NCBI GenBank assembly: GCA_020161855.1
Contig: JAIUNJ010000002.1
Span: 62,001 to 126,000 of the forward strand
Direction: 5' to 3'
DNA from: Pseudomonadota bacterium
GTDB taxonomy: Bacteria > Pseudomonadota > Alphaproteobacteria > Rhizobiales > Aestuariivirgaceae
Length of the DNA: 64,000 nucleotides
Below are positions 44,885-53,987 of this stretch, one piece after another. Within the stretch, counting starts at the first letter, position 1. Every line of letters starts with the position of its first letter. The translations under genes were made by a program, and so were the position numbers. A model generated the notes under the pieces. It saw only the letters and a list, made by a program, of their open reading frames with translations. It made no database searches and was not told the origin of the DNA.

Positions 44885-46870
44885 TCAGGCGAGGCCGAGC
44901 CCTGCCTTCTGCCGCGCCGCCGCCCCGGCAATGAGGCGGTCGCTGACAATGGCGATGAAGGCCACCGCAAGCCCCGCCACAATGCCGCGTCCGATGTCGG
45001 CCTTGGTCAACGCGATATAAACCTCCTGCCCCAGGTCGCGGGTGCCGACGAGCGCCGTGATCACCAGCATCGACAGGGCGAACATGATCGTCTGGTTCAT
45101 GCCCAGCAGGATATCCGGCAGCGCCAGGCGCAGCCGGATGCGGCTGAGGATCTGCCAGGGCGTGGCGCCCATGGCACGGCCCGCCTCGATCAGTGAGGGA
45201 TCGACCTTCTGCAGGCCGAGCACGGTGTACCGGATCGCCGGCACCACAGCGAAGGCCACAATGGCGATGAGTGCTGTGAAGTCGCCCACACGGAACAGCA
45301 TGACCACCGGCATCAGATACACAAACGATGGCAGGGTCTGCAGCGTGTCGATGACGGCTTGCACGCCGCGCCACAGGCGCTCGCGGTCAGCCGCCAGCAC
45401 ACCGACCGGCACGCCAATCAGCGTGGCGAGCACCACGGCGGTTCCGCAGAGATAAACCGTGATCATGGCCTTCTCCCACTGCCCCGTTGCTGCAATGAGA
45501 AAGACAAGCGTGCCCGCGAGGACCGCCAGCCGCCAGCCACCGAGCTTGAAACCCAGCGCCGCCAGAACGGCCACCGCCCCGATCCACGGCACGGTGAACA
45601 GCAGGCGTTTGGCGGGAACCAGGATGTTCAGCAGAATGAAATTCTTGAAGCCTTCCAGCGCATCGAAATAGTTCACATTGATCCAGGCAACGACATCCGA
45701 AAAGAACGCTCCCGTCGAAACCGACAGCGCCTGCGGATAGGCCTGCAGAACCGGCGCCATATAGGCCAGCAGGATCGCCATCACCGCGACGGCCGCAGCG
45801 GCAACACCATGAGGATGGCGCTGCACGAAACTCCGGCCCTCGGTGGAGGCTTGCGGCGCACCGAGCTTGTCGGCCGCAGCCTGGCTCAGCCGATCCAGCA
45901 CCAGCGCCAGCACCACGATGGCAAAGCCTGCCTCGATGCCTGCGCCAAAGTCGAGCCGCCGCAACGCCGTCAGCACATCGAAGCCAAGGCCGCCCGCACC
46001 AATCATGCTGGCGATGATCACCATGTTGAGCGACAGCATGATCACCTGATTGACGCCCACCATCAGGCTCTGCCGGGCGGCAGGCACCAATACGCGCCAC
46101 ATGGTCTGCGCCTGCGTGCAACCGACCATCGCTGCCAGATCATGGATTTCGCCGGGCACGCCTTTCAGCCCCAGCAGCGTCACGCGGATCATCGGCGGCA
46201 TGGCGAAGATCAGCGTCGCCACGATTGCAGCCGTGGGCCCGAAGCCGAAGAGCACCAGCACCGGCACGAGATAGGCAAACACCGGCATGGTCTGCATCAG
46301 GTCAAGCACGGGCGCGATCAGGCGCTGGAACAGCGGCCAGCGGTAGCAGGCGACGCCGAGGAGGATGCCGCCAATGGTGCCGAGCGGTGCAGCCACAAGG
46401 ATCGAGGCCAGCGTCACCATGGCGCTGTCCCATTGCCGGAAAGCAGCGAGGAACAGGAAACAGGCGGTCGTGAAGAGCGCCAGCTTCCGCCCACCGGCCC
46501 AGTGGCCGAAAAGGGCCGCGATGATGGTCACCGCCCACCAGGGGAGCGGCGGCACGATCTGCACCGCCGCAGAGCCCTGCCCTTCGAGGAAGCCTGTGGC
46601 CAGCAGCGACAGCACGATGCGGTAAGGGAAGTCGACCAGCCCCGCGAGGAAGCGCGTCAGCTCCTTGAAGGTGAACAGACCGAAATGCGCCTGATCCACC
46701 AGCCATTTGCTGAAACCGCCCACCCACTGCATGGCCGGAATCATCCAGGCCTTGGGATAGTCGAAAGCCCAGGGCACGGTGCCCTTGCCCGCAAACCAGA
46801 GCGCCAGCGCCGCGATGAGTACCGCTGCGAACCACCAGTTGCCGATGTTTCTTGCGGGCGCGGCCGCCAT
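44885..46870 (-). CDS. Betaine/proline-type ABC transporter permease, two fused permease domains
   Basis: A 661-residue protein made of two tandem ProW-like halves. The first (about 1-340) contains MQTMPVFAYLVPVLVLFGFG and the EAA-type loop HDLAAMVGCTQAQTMWRVLV. The second (about 355-661) contains LQTLPSFVYLMPVVMLFRVG and IEAGRAMGATPWQILSRIRL. Each half has about six or more spans, so the polypeptide replaces a permease dimer. ATG 46870 is one base from the stop codon of the ATPase gene. It imports a compatible-solute-type substrate (glycine betaine, proline betaine or choline) with the adjacent genes. Confidence 0.87.
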   Translation of the reverse strand: MAAAPARNIGNWWFAAVLIAALALWFAGKGTVPWAFDYPKAWMIPAMQWVGGFSKWLVDQAHFGLFTFKELTRFLAGLVDFPYRIVLSLLATGFLEGQGSAAVQIVPPLPWWAVTIIAALFGHWAGGRKLALFTTACFLFLAAFRQWDSAMVTLASILVAAPLGTIGGILLGVACYRWPLFQRLIAPVLDLMQTMPVFAYLVPVLVLFGFGPTAAIVATLIFAMPPMIRVTLLGLKGVPGEIHDLAAMVGCTQAQTMWRVLVPAARQSLMVGVNQVIMLSLNMVIIASMIGAGGLGFDVLTALRRLDFGAGIEAGFAIVVLALVLDRLSQAAADKLGAPQASTEGRSFVQRHPHGVAAAAVAVMAILLAYMAPVLQAYPQALSVSTGAFFSDVVAWINVNYFDALEGFKNFILLNILVPAKRLLFTVPWIGAVAVLAALGFKLGGWRLAVLAGTLVFLIAATGQWEKAMITVYLCGTAVVLATLIGVPVGVLAADRERLWRGVQAVIDTLQTLPSFVYLMPVVMLFRVGDFTALIAIVAFAVVPAIRYTVLGLQKVDPSLIEAGRAMGATPWQILSRIRLRLALPDILLGMNQTIMFALSMLVITALVGTRDLGQEVYIALTKADIGRGIVAGLAVAFIAIVSDRLIAGAAARQKAGLGLA

Positions 46871-46871
46871 C

Positions 46872-47882
46872 TCAGCCCGCCATGATCTGTGCTGTGAGGG
46901 CCTCGCGGCGGATTTCGCCCACGAAGGCACCAGACGCATCGACCACGCCGACGACGGCAACACCCGGCTTCAGGGCCTTGGCCGCCTCGGCCAGGTTGCT
47001 GCGCACAGGCACGCGCGCGGCATAGGATTTGGCCTTGGGCTTCACCATGATCTTCTCGACGCGGATCACCTTGGCGCGCGGCACGTTCTCCGTGAACTTT
47101 GCCACATAGGGCGTTGCCGGACGGAGGATGATCTCCTCGGGGCTCGCCGCCTGCTCGATCACGCCGTCCTTCATGACGGCGATGCGGTCTGCAAGGCGGA
47201 TCGCCTCGTCGAAGTCATGGGTGATGAAGACAATGGTTTTCTTCAGGCTGCCCTGCAGGCGCAGGAACTCGTCCTGCATCTCGCGGCGGATGAGCGGATC
47301 GAGCGCCGAGAACGGTTCATCGAGGAACCACAGGTCGGGTTCGACCGCCAGCGACCGGGCGATGCCGACGCGCTGCTGCTGGCCGCCGGAAAGCTGGCGC
47401 GGATAGAAGCTCTCCTTGCCCTTGAGGCCGACGAGCTCCACCATCTGCTGGGCCCGCGCCGCGCGCGCCTTGCGCTCCATGCCCTGGATGTCGAGCGGAA
47501 AGGCCACGTTCTCCAGCACCGTCAGGTGCGGCAGGAGCGCAAAGTTCTGGAACACCATGCCCATGTGCTTGCGGCGGATCTCGATCATGCGGCGGGTGTC
47601 GGCGGTGAGCAGGTCCTCGCCGCGGAAAAGGATTTCGCCGCCGCTCGGCTCGATGAGGCGCGACAGGCAGCGCACCAGCGTGGACTTGCCGGAGCCGGAC
47701 AGCCCCATGATGACGAAGATCTCGCCCTCACGCACATCGAGGCTGGCATCGCGCACCGCCGCCACAAGGCCGCGCGCCGTCAATTCCTCGGTGCCCAGGC
47801 CTTCAAGCTCGCGCGTTGGCGGCAGCGGCTGCGGCCCGAAGACCTTCCACACCTTGCGGCAGCTCAGAAGCACATCACTCAT
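46872..47882 (-). CDS. Betaine/proline-type ABC transporter ATP-binding protein (ProV/OpuAA-like)
   Basis: A 336-residue ATPase. Walker A is [18 protein letters not shown] and the signature LSGGQQQRVGIARSLA, with Walker B LWFLDEPFSALDPLIR. An N-terminal extension of about 40 residues before the ABC core and the segment TRRMIEIRRKHMGMVFQNFA are typical of ProV/OpuAA. A short C-terminal region (about 260-336) may be a degenerate CBS-like regulatory part. ATG 47882 is used; it has no clear ribosome site, so translation may depend on the upstream gene. Confidence 0.88.
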   Translation of the reverse strand: MSDVLLSCRKVWKVFGPQPLPPTRELEGLGTEELTARGLVAAVRDASLDVREGEIFVIMGLSGSGKSTLVRCLSRLIEPSGGEILFRGEDLLTADTRRMIEIRRKHMGMVFQNFALLPHLTVLENVAFPLDIQGMERKARAARAQQMVELVGLKGKESFYPRQLSGGQQQRVGIARSLAVEPDLWFLDEPFSALDPLIRREMQDEFLRLQGSLKKTIVFITHDFDEAIRLADRIAVMKDGVIEQAASPEEIILRPATPYVAKFTENVPRAKVIRVEKIMVKPKAKSYAARVPVRSNLAEAAKALKPGVAVVGVVDASGAFVGEIRREALTAQIMAG

Positions 47883-47909
47883 GGGCAAAGAATATCACAG
47901 CTAAAATGA

Positions 47910-47936
47910 CACCGCCTGCCCCGAAGGCAGGCGGTG
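47910..47936 (-). terminator. Stem-loop between the binding-protein and ATPase genes
   Basis: CACCGCCTGCC and GGCAGGCGGTG form an 11-base-pair stem with a five-base loop; on the minus strand only TCATTTTA follows. Such partial terminators after binding-protein genes usually let that gene be expressed more than the transporter genes behind it. Confidence 0.6.
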
Positions 47937-47958
47937 CCGTGTTGTCTGAAAGGTCCGG

Positions 47959-48942
47959 TTACTTCTTGATCCACTCGGACCAGCGCGGCTCGTTGGCGGC
48001 CATCCATTCGGCCACCACGTCATTCACCGACTTGCCGTCGAGATCGACCTTGGTGATCATGGCGCCCATCTCGTCGTTGTTGATCGAGAAGGCCTTGATC
48101 GCCTTGTAGGCGCCCGGCCACTTGTCCTTCAGGCCGGCCCAGCCCACTTTCCAGATTTCACCGAAGGGCTTGCCGCAGTCATAGAGGGCGTCGGGGTTCG
48201 AGCCCCACTTCGGATCGGTGTAGCATTCCTTGGTGTAGGCCGGGAACTCCACCCACTCGCCCTGATACTTGGCCGGGGCCCAGTGCGGGGCGTAGATCCA
48301 CAGCAGGATCGGCGCCTTGCGCTGATAGGCGCTTTCAAGCTCGGCGAAGAGAGCAGCGTCGGTGCCGGCATGGACCACCTCGAAAGGCAGGCCAAGGGCC
48401 GCCACGCGCTCGTCGTCAAAGCCGCCCCAGGTCACGGGCCCGCCCAGATAGCGGCCCTTGGGTGCGGTCTCGGCGGTGCTGAAGGCCTCGGCGCATTTCT
48501 CGTCCTTCAGCGCTTCCCAGTTGGGAAGGCCGGGGCATTTTTCCTTCATGTAGGTGGGATACCACCACTCTTCCTTGGCCTGCATGCCGGTGGGCCCGAT
48601 CACTTCGGTCTTGCCCGTGGCAGTCGAGGCATCCATGGCGTCGCGGCCCGTGGTCTCCCACATTTCCATGGCCACATGCAGGTCGCCTGCTTCCAGTCCT
48701 GCGAACTGCGCCAGATAGTCGGCCTGCACCAGTTCCACGCTGTAGCCCGCCTTCTTGAGGACTTCGGCCATCAGGTTGGTGGTGATCAGCTGGCCGGTCC
48801 AGTCATGGAGCGTCAGCTTGATCGGATCGGTTGATTCCTGGGCCATGGCAGGCGTGGCGGCCGCCAGCGCCGCCGCAGCCACGAGGCCGAACATGGCGCC
48901 GCGCAGGCCCCGCGTCATCGACCGTGTCATCGACTTGAGCAT
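47959..48942 (-). CDS. Betaine/choline-type ABC transporter substrate-binding protein (OpuAC/ProX-like)
   Basis: A 327-residue periplasmic binding protein with a signal peptide ending near AMAQ (residue 36). The mature part has LHDWTGQLITTNLMAEVLKK, MEMWETTGRDAMDAS and LLWIYAPHWAPAKYQGEW, the aromatic-rich pattern of OpuAC-domain proteins that cage quaternary ammonium groups with Trp/Tyr. Start ATG 48942 has GGGAGA seven bases before it. First gene of the operon. Glycine betaine or a related betaine is likely; the homocysteine methyltransferase at 1-136 could use it as methyl donor. Confidence 0.88.
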   Translation of the reverse strand: MLKSMTRSMTRGLRGAMFGLVAAAALAAATPAMAQESTDPIKLTLHDWTGQLITTNLMAEVLKKAGYSVELVQADYLAQFAGLEAGDLHVAMEMWETTGRDAMDASTATGKTEVIGPTGMQAKEEWWYPTYMKEKCPGLPNWEALKDEKCAEAFSTAETAPKGRYLGGPVTWGGFDDERVAALGLPFEVVHAGTDAALFAELESAYQRKAPILLWIYAPHWAPAKYQGEWVEFPAYTKECYTDPKWGSNPDALYDCGKPFGEIWKVGWAGLKDKWPGAYKAIKAFSINNDEMGAMITKVDLDGKSVNDVVAEWMAANEPRWSEWIKK

Positions 48943-48999
48943 TTCATTCTCCCTGTTGTGAATTTTGCCCGATCACACGACATGGCCCTGATGTTGTCA

Positions 49000-49011
49000 A
49001 TCAGCGCTGAT
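49000..49011. promoter_or_regulatory. Perfect 12-base palindrome upstream of the betaine-type ABC operon
   Basis: ATCAGCGCTGAT reads the same on both strands and has the central CG common in LacI-type operators. It lies 58 bases before the binding-protein start codon in the 255-base region shared with uvrA. No regulator is assigned. The rest of this gap holds no gene. Confidence 0.35.
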
Positions 49012-49170
49012 GCCCGACTTCACGGCATTGTTCGCGATTTTCGCGCCGGAGCGCTTCACGTTTCACCCGAAGATGGAATTGTCACGAAGCCTGACTTACA
49101 TGTGGACAAGTGCCAGTCTGCTGACAGGCTCCTGACGCATCCCCGCTATCGTTTTCTCCCGATTGTATTT

Positions 49171-49185
49171 GTTCACGGTTTGATC
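49171..49185. promoter_or_regulatory. Imperfect SOS box upstream of uvrA
   Basis: GTTCACGGTTTGATC differs by one base from GTTC-N7-GTTC and ends 12 bases before the uvrA start codon. uvrA belongs to the usual alphaproteobacterial LexA regulon, which supports the reading. Confidence 0.45.
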
Positions 49186-49197
49186 TAGTTCCTCCCC

Positions 49198-52119
49198 ATG
49201 GCCGAGCAGAAGAGAGTCATTTCCATCCAGGGCGCGCGCGAGCACAACCTGAAGAACGTTTCATTGGAGCTGCCGCGCGACAGCCTCATCGTCTTCACCG
49301 GCCTCTCCGGTTCGGGCAAGTCCTCGCTCGCCTTCGACACGATCTATGCGGAGGGCCAGCGCCGCTATGTCGAAAGCCTGTCGGCCTATGCCCGGCAGTT
49401 CCTCGAGATGATGCAGAAGCCGGATGTCGACCAGATCGACGGCCTCTCGCCCGCCATCTCCATCGAGCAGAAGACGACGAGCCGTAACCCGCGCTCCACC
49501 GTCGGCACCGTCACTGAAATCTACGACTACATGCGCCTGCTCTTCGCCCGCGTTGGCGTGCCCTATTCGCCGGCCACGGGCCTGCCCATCGAGAGCCAGA
49601 CGGTGACGCAGATGGTCGACCGCGTCATGGCCCTGCCCGAGGGGGCGCGGCTCTACATCCTCGCGCCCATCGTCCGCGGCCGGAAAGGCGAATACAAGAA
49701 GGACCTCGCCGACCTGCAGAAGAAGGGCTTCCAGCGCGTCAAGGTCAATGGCGTCTTCCACGAGATCGACGCGGTTCCCGCCCTCGACAAGAAATACAAG
49801 CACGACATCGACGTGGTGGTGGACCGCATCGTCGTGCGCAGCGACATGGCCACGCGCCTGGCTGACTCCTTTGAAACGGCCCTCAAGCTCGCCGATGGCA
49901 TTGCCGTCGCCGAATTTGCCGACAAGCCTTTGCCGAAAGAGCAGACCGCCGAGGAAAGCGCCAACAAGAGCAAGAACGAAACGCACGAGCGCATCCTCTT
50001 CTCCGAGCGCTTCGCCTGCCCCGTCTCGGGCTTCACTATCGAGGAGATCGAGCCCCGGCTCTTCTCCTTCAACAATCCGCATGGCGCCTGCCCCACCTGC
50101 GACGGGCTTGGCACCGAGCTGAAATTCGAGCCGGAGCTTGTGGTGCCCGACAGCGCGCTGTCGCTCCGCGATGGCGCCATCGCACCCTGGTCCAAGACCG
50201 GCGCCACCTCACCCTATTACATGCAGACGCTGGAATCCCTCGCCAAGCACTACAAGGTGTCGATGACGGCGCCGTGGAAGGATCTGCCCAAGAAAGCCCG
50301 CGACGGCATTCTCCTCGGCACCGGTGAGGACGAAATCACCATCACCTATGACGATGGCCTGCGCGTCTACAAGACCAAGAAGCCCTTCGAGGGCGTCATC
50401 GGCAACATCGAGCGGCGCTGGCGCGAGACCGACAGCGAATGGATGCGCGAGGAACTGGCGCGCTACCAGTCGGACCATCCCTGCCACGCCTGCGGCGGCA
50501 TGCGCCTCAAGCCCCAGGCGCTCGCCGTCAAGATCGACCGCCTGCACATCGGCGAGGTCTCGCAGTTCTCGATCCGCATCGCCGACCAGTGGTTCCGCGA
50601 TCTCGACGGCAAGCTCAAGCCCAAGGAAAAGGAAATCGCCGCCCGCATCCTGAAGGAGATCCGCGAGCGCCTGAAATTCCTTGTCGATGTGGGGCTCGAC
50701 TATCTCTCGCTCAACCGCGTCTCGGGCACGCTCTCGGGCGGCGAGAGCCAGCGCATCCGGCTTGCCTCGCAGATCGGCTCTGGCCTCACCGGCGTGCTCT
50801 ATGTGCTGGATGAACCGTCGATCGGCCTGCATCAGCGCGACAATGCCCGCCTGCTGCAAACCCTCACCCACCTCCGCGATCTCGGCAACACGGTGATTGT
50901 CGTCGAGCACGACGAGGATGCCATCCGCCTTGCCGACTATGTGGTCGATATCGGCCCGGGTGCGGGCATCAATGGCGGCCGCGTCATCGCCCAGGGCACG
51001 CCTGAACAGGTGATGCAGAACCCGGCCAGCATCACCGGGCAATATCTCGTGGGGCTGCAGCAGGTGCCGCTGCCGCGCGCCCGCCGCAAATGGGAGAAGA
51101 AGCGCTCCATCCGCGTCTTCGGGGCCCGCGCCAACAACCTCAAGAATGTCTCGGCGGAAATCCCGCTCGGCGTCTTCACCTGCATCACCGGCGTTTCCGG
51201 CGGCGGCAAGTCCACGCTCCTCATCGACACGGTGTTCCGCGCCCTCGCCCGCAAGCTCATGGGTGCGCGCGAGGCGCCCCTCGCCCATGACCGCATCGAG
51301 GGCATCGAGCATCTCGACAAGATCATCGACATCGACCAGAGCCCCATCGGCCGCACGCCGCGCTCGAACCCCGCCACCTACACCGGCGCCTTCACCCCCA
51401 TCCGCGACTGGTTTGCCGGCCTGCCGGAGGCCAAGGCCCGCGGCTATGAGCCGGGCCGCTTCTCCTTCAACGTCAAGGGCGGGCGATGCGAAACCTGCCA
51501 GGGCGATGGCGTCATCAAGATCGAAATGCACTTCCTGCCCGATGTCTATGTCACCTGCGATGAGTGCCACGGCAAGCGCTACAACCGCGAAACCCTGGAG
51601 ATCAAGTTCAAGGACAAGTCCATCGCCGATGTGCTCGACATGACCGTCTCGGAAGGGGCGGAGTTCTTCCGCGCCGTGCCGTCGGTGCGCAACACCATGG
51701 AGACGCTGGAGCGCGTCGGCCTCGGCTACATCAAGGTCGGCCAGCAGGCGACGACGCTGTCAGGCGGCGAGGCGCAGCGCGTCAAGCTTGCCAAGGAACT
51801 GTCGCGCCGCGCCACGGGCCGCACGCTCTATCTCCTCGACGAGCCGACGACGGGCCTGCACTTCCATGACGTGAAGAAGCTGCTCGAGGTGCTGCACGAA
51901 CTGGTGGACCAGGGCAATTCGGTGGTCGTCATCGAGCACAATCTCGAGGTCATCAAGACGGCGGACTGGATCATCGACCTGGGCCCGGAAGGCGGCGATG
52001 GCGGCGGCGAGATCGTGGTGGCCGGCACGCCCGAGGACGTGGTGCGCGAGAAGCGCAGCTACACGGGCCACTTCCTCAAGGACGTGCTGAAGCGGGGGCG
52101 GAAAGAAGCGGCGGAGTAG
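49198..52119 (+). CDS. uvrA: Excinuclease ABC subunit A
   Basis: A 973-residue nucleotide-excision-repair ATPase. The first ABC domain has [19 protein letters not shown] near residue 33 and the signature [14 protein letters not shown]. The second has [16 protein letters not shown] and [15 protein letters not shown] with [10 protein letters not shown]. Zinc-finger cysteines are visible in CHACGGMRL and in CETCQGDG...[10 protein letters not shown]. It scans DNA for damage and loads UvrB. The second Walker A has Gly where Ser is more usual (GVSGGGKS), still within the GxxxxGKS pattern. It is transcribed alone. Confidence 0.97.
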   Translation: MAEQKRVISIQGAREHNLKNVSLELPRDSLIVFTGLSGSGKSSLAFDTIYAEGQRRYVESLSAYARQFLEMMQKPDVDQIDGLSPAISIEQKTTSRNPRSTVGTVTEIYDYMRLLFARVGVPYSPATGLPIESQTVTQMVDRVMALPEGARLYILAPIVRGRKGEYKKDLADLQKKGFQRVKVNGVFHEIDAVPALDKKYKHDIDVVVDRIVVRSDMATRLADSFETALKLADGIAVAEFADKPLPKEQTAEESANKSKNETHERILFSERFACPVSGFTIEEIEPRLFSFNNPHGACPTCDGLGTELKFEPELVVPDSALSLRDGAIAPWSKTGATSPYYMQTLESLAKHYKVSMTAPWKDLPKKARDGILLGTGEDEITITYDDGLRVYKTKKPFEGVIGNIERRWRETDSEWMREELARYQSDHPCHACGGMRLKPQALAVKIDRLHIGEVSQFSIRIADQWFRDLDGKLKPKEKEIAARILKEIRERLKFLVDVGLDYLSLNRVSGTLSGGESQRIRLASQIGSGLTGVLYVLDEPSIGLHQRDNARLLQTLTHLRDLGNTVIVVEHDEDAIRLADYVVDIGPGAGINGGRVIAQGTPEQVMQNPASITGQYLVGLQQVPLPRARRKWEKKRSIRVFGARANNLKNVSAEIPLGVFTCITGVSGGGKSTLLIDTVFRALARKLMGAREAPLAHDRIEGIEHLDKIIDIDQSPIGRTPRSNPATYTGAFTPIRDWFAGLPEAKARGYEPGRFSFNVKGGRCETCQGDGVIKIEMHFLPDVYVTCDECHGKRYNRETLEIKFKDKSIADVLDMTVSEGAEFFRAVPSVRNTMETLERVGLGYIKVGQQATTLSGGEAQRVKLAKELSRRATGRTLYLLDEPTTGLHFHDVKKLLEVLHELVDQGNSVVVIEHNLEVIKTADWIIDLGPEGGDGGGEIVVAGTPEDVVREKRSYTGHFLKDVLKRGRKEAAE

Positions 52120-52159
52120 TAGAGCGCGAACAAAAATGCATACCAGCGAAGCTGATAAC

Positions 52160-53053
52160 TTATCTGTAGGTAGCTGATGATTTAGTCACTTCGGCGTCAC
52201 GAAATCCTGCAGCATTCAGCGCCATTGAGATTTCTACGCCATTGCAATTGCTTTTAGGACCTAGAACGACGTTACGTATGAGATTGTCGCCCAGTCCCTG
52301 AATTGGCATCTCAATAAATGCCACTATACCATTAGCTCTGGGTCTAAATTTAATTGGAAGTTTAGCGCTACTCAACCTTTCGCCCTGCCCTCCAGAGTCT
52401 TTGAGTGTCCAACCAGATTCTCCAACCTTCAAAACACCGACTGCGCGCATGAAGCGGACTTCGCCTTCTTCACTAAAGGCCGGATTCTTAAAGCAAACCA
52501 GGTCCAAGTGCATAATGTGCCCTATCTCGTCTAAAAATTTACGCCGCTTATTCTTAGGCACATGCTGATATGTGTCGTGCGATGCTCTGATCATTGTGTA
52601 GAAATGATTCACCTGCTCTTCTTTGGAGTAGATTACCTCCACATTGCGGGTGGATAGTTTGCAGAGTTTTGACGCGTCAAATCCAATTGCCACCCCACCA
52701 CCATCGTTTGCGTAAGAGCGCCACTGACTAAGTAAATCGCCTACGATTGAAAACGACGCCACGAGAGGAAGCGAACGGAGTTGTCCTGTCGAAACTCTTT
52801 CATCTAGCTCCGTAACAAAATCTTCTCCGACATCTCCAATGGCAAGATTGACCGCCTCAATAAATCGATCATAGGCCCAATGGGATTCTGAATAGTCGTT
52901 CAATGTATTTACGTCCGAGAACCAGATCTTTCTCGTATTAATTATCCCCAGAAATGCATCCAGATTACAATAATGATATATTATCTCGTGTTTTTTACAA
53001 TCTAGGGGTGGCGGTTTTATGAACGAATATTTCTTCTGCTTGCGCCAAATCAT
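52160..53053 (-). CDS. DUF2971 protein in AT-rich, probably acquired DNA
   Basis: A 297-residue protein with YHYCNLDAFLGIINTRKIWF and SDVNTLNDYSESHWAYDRF near the N terminus, then SFSIVGDLLSQWRSYANDGG and GVAIGFDA. These are the core motifs of DUF2971, a family of unknown activity often seen in genomic islands and defence-gene neighbourhoods. The gene is visibly AT-richer than everything around it and uses many TTA, AAA and AAT codons, which points to horizontal gain. It has no signal peptide. It is convergent with uvrA and alone. Confidence 0.82.
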   Translation of the reverse strand: MIWRKQKKYSFIKPPPLDCKKHEIIYHYCNLDAFLGIINTRKIWFSDVNTLNDYSESHWAYDRFIEAVNLAIGDVGEDFVTELDERVSTGQLRSLPLVASFSIVGDLLSQWRSYANDGGGVAIGFDASKLCKLSTRNVEVIYSKEEQVNHFYTMIRASHDTYQHVPKNKRRKFLDEIGHIMHLDLVCFKNPAFSEEGEVRFMRAVGVLKVGESGWTLKDSGGQGERLSSAKLPIKFRPRANGIVAFIEMPIQGLGDNLIRNVVLGPKSNCNGVEISMALNAAGFRDAEVTKSSATYR

Positions 53054-53389
53054 TGGAACCCTCGTAAAACCGCAACAGCAAACCGCATAAGCTTAGCCAA
53101 ATTTCCAGGGCACGGGCAATCTATCTGACCCCCTTAAAAGTCTCGTCATACAGGGGAAGCTGACGCGTATGACAGTGTGAACAGAGAGTCCGGTAAGAAC
53201 CAGCGTCTAACTTCGGCTTTCCAGCCATTCGCCGTCACCTCTTTAAGCTTGCAAGACTTGATACAAGGTTTCGGAGACCCAACTCCGGATTGTCAGCAAA
53301 TCTAGTGAGAATCGTTCGACCAACCACCTCGCCCTTCCCCACGCCACGCCGCCATGCCATCTTCCGCCCTCCCCAACGCGGAGATCGCC
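53054..53389. other. 336-base gap between the DUF2971 and VOC genes
   Basis: No gene is seen here. The left part (to about 53220) is the AT-rich remainder next to the DUF2971 gene. The right part contains copy B of the RNA repeat (53231-53310) on the minus strand. The VOC start codon follows. Confidence 0.6.
53231..53310 (-). ncRNA. Diverged copy B of the putative structured RNA repeat
   Basis: On the minus strand it keeps CACTAGATTTGCTGACAATC and, further on, AAGTCTTGCAAGCTT, matching copies A and C. A 5' hairpin CGGAG/CTCCG is present. The -35 element is weak (GTGGTT at the right distance) and the 3' hairpin is partly lost, so it may be decayed or differently regulated. Confidence 0.4.
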
Positions 53390-53794
53390 ATGGCCGAACT
53401 TGCACTGCATCATGTGTCCGTCATCGTCCACGAGGTCGACCGGGCCGCCGCCTTCTACGAAAACGTTCTCGGCTTCCGGCGCATCGCCCGCCCGCCCTTC
53501 ACCATCCCCGGCATCTGGTATGGGCTCGGCGCGCTGCAGGTCCACATCACGCAGCATCCGCCCGGCAATTTCCGCAGCAAGCCGGTCGACAATGACGACG
53601 TGCATTTCGCCCTGCGCACCGGCAATTTCGACGAGTCGCTCGCCGACCTCGAGGCCAAGGGTTACAGCGCCGACCTTCCGCCCGAGAACAACAAGCGCCT
53701 GATCGTCAAGAAGACCGGACTTGCAGGTTTTCCGCAGATTTTCCTGACCGACCCCGACTGGAACATCATCGAGATCAACCAGGCACCGGTGTGA
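53390..53794 (+). CDS. VOC-family (glyoxalase/bleomycin-resistance fold) protein
   Basis: A 134-residue single VOC-fold domain protein beginning MAELALHHVSVIVHEVDRAA and continuing AFYENVLGFRRIAR. Possible metal-binding residues are the early His, HITQHPPGN, DDVHFALRTG and the C-terminal WNIIEIN (Glu). Members include lactoylglutathione lyase-like enzymes and dioxygenases; substrate unknown. ATG 53390 was chosen because GGAG lies six bases upstream; ATG 53354 is an alternative. The gene stands between copies B and C of the RNA repeat, both read on the opposite strand. Confidence 0.82.
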   Translation: MAELALHHVSVIVHEVDRAAAFYENVLGFRRIARPPFTIPGIWYGLGALQVHITQHPPGNFRSKPVDNDDVHFALRTGNFDESLADLEAKGYSADLPPENNKRLIVKKTGLAGFPQIFLTDPDWNIIEINQAPV

Positions 53795-53822
53795 GGCGGG
53801 TTCCGAAGGGGCCTCTCCCGCC
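53795..53822 (+). terminator. Hairpin after the VOC gene
   Basis: GGCGGG and CCCGCC can pair across a 16-base inner region directly after the stop codon. There is no T-run, so it is a weak terminator candidate. It overlaps the end of RNA repeat copy C. Confidence 0.3.
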
Positions 53823-53931
53823 ACGTCGTCCTCGTGAGCTTGCAGGACTGTTGCTGGCGGAAATCTGAACCCAGTTCGGGATTGTCCACAAATCTAGTGA
53901 AACACCGCGCGCCTGTCAAGCACTAAATTCC
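53821..53931 (-). ncRNA. Putative structured small RNA with promoter, copy C of the repeat
   Basis: A 111-base minus-strand element. The first 52 bases match copy A with only two differences and include TTGACA (53914-53919), a 17-base spacer and TAGATT (53891-53896). The centre differs, but the 3' hairpin is conserved: GTCCT/AGGAC around the identical loop GCAAGCTCACG. Relative to copy A, one stem pair changed from T-A to C-G, a compensatory pair change that preserves the structure. The transcript would be antisense to the region just after the VOC gene. Confidence 0.55.
53891..53919 (-). promoter_or_regulatory. Sigma-70-type promoter of repeat copy C
   Basis: TTGACA, 17-base spacer, TAGATT on the minus strand, identical in its key elements to the promoter in copy A. 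Confidence 0.65.
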
Positions 53932-53987
53932 GTTTTCAGGATTTTTCTTACAAGAGCCTGATCCGCCCCGTCTTTCGGGCGCCGCCC

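Noticed and set aside
45359..46885. A 508-codon open frame on the plus strand, antisense to the ABC permease gene
   Set aside because: It is low-complexity (His, Arg, Gln-rich) and lies exactly over a strongly supported permease gene; a high-GC shadow frame.
50209..51570. A 453-codon frame antisense to uvrA
   Set aside because: The opposite strand encodes the conserved core of UvrA; the frame has no recognisable domain.
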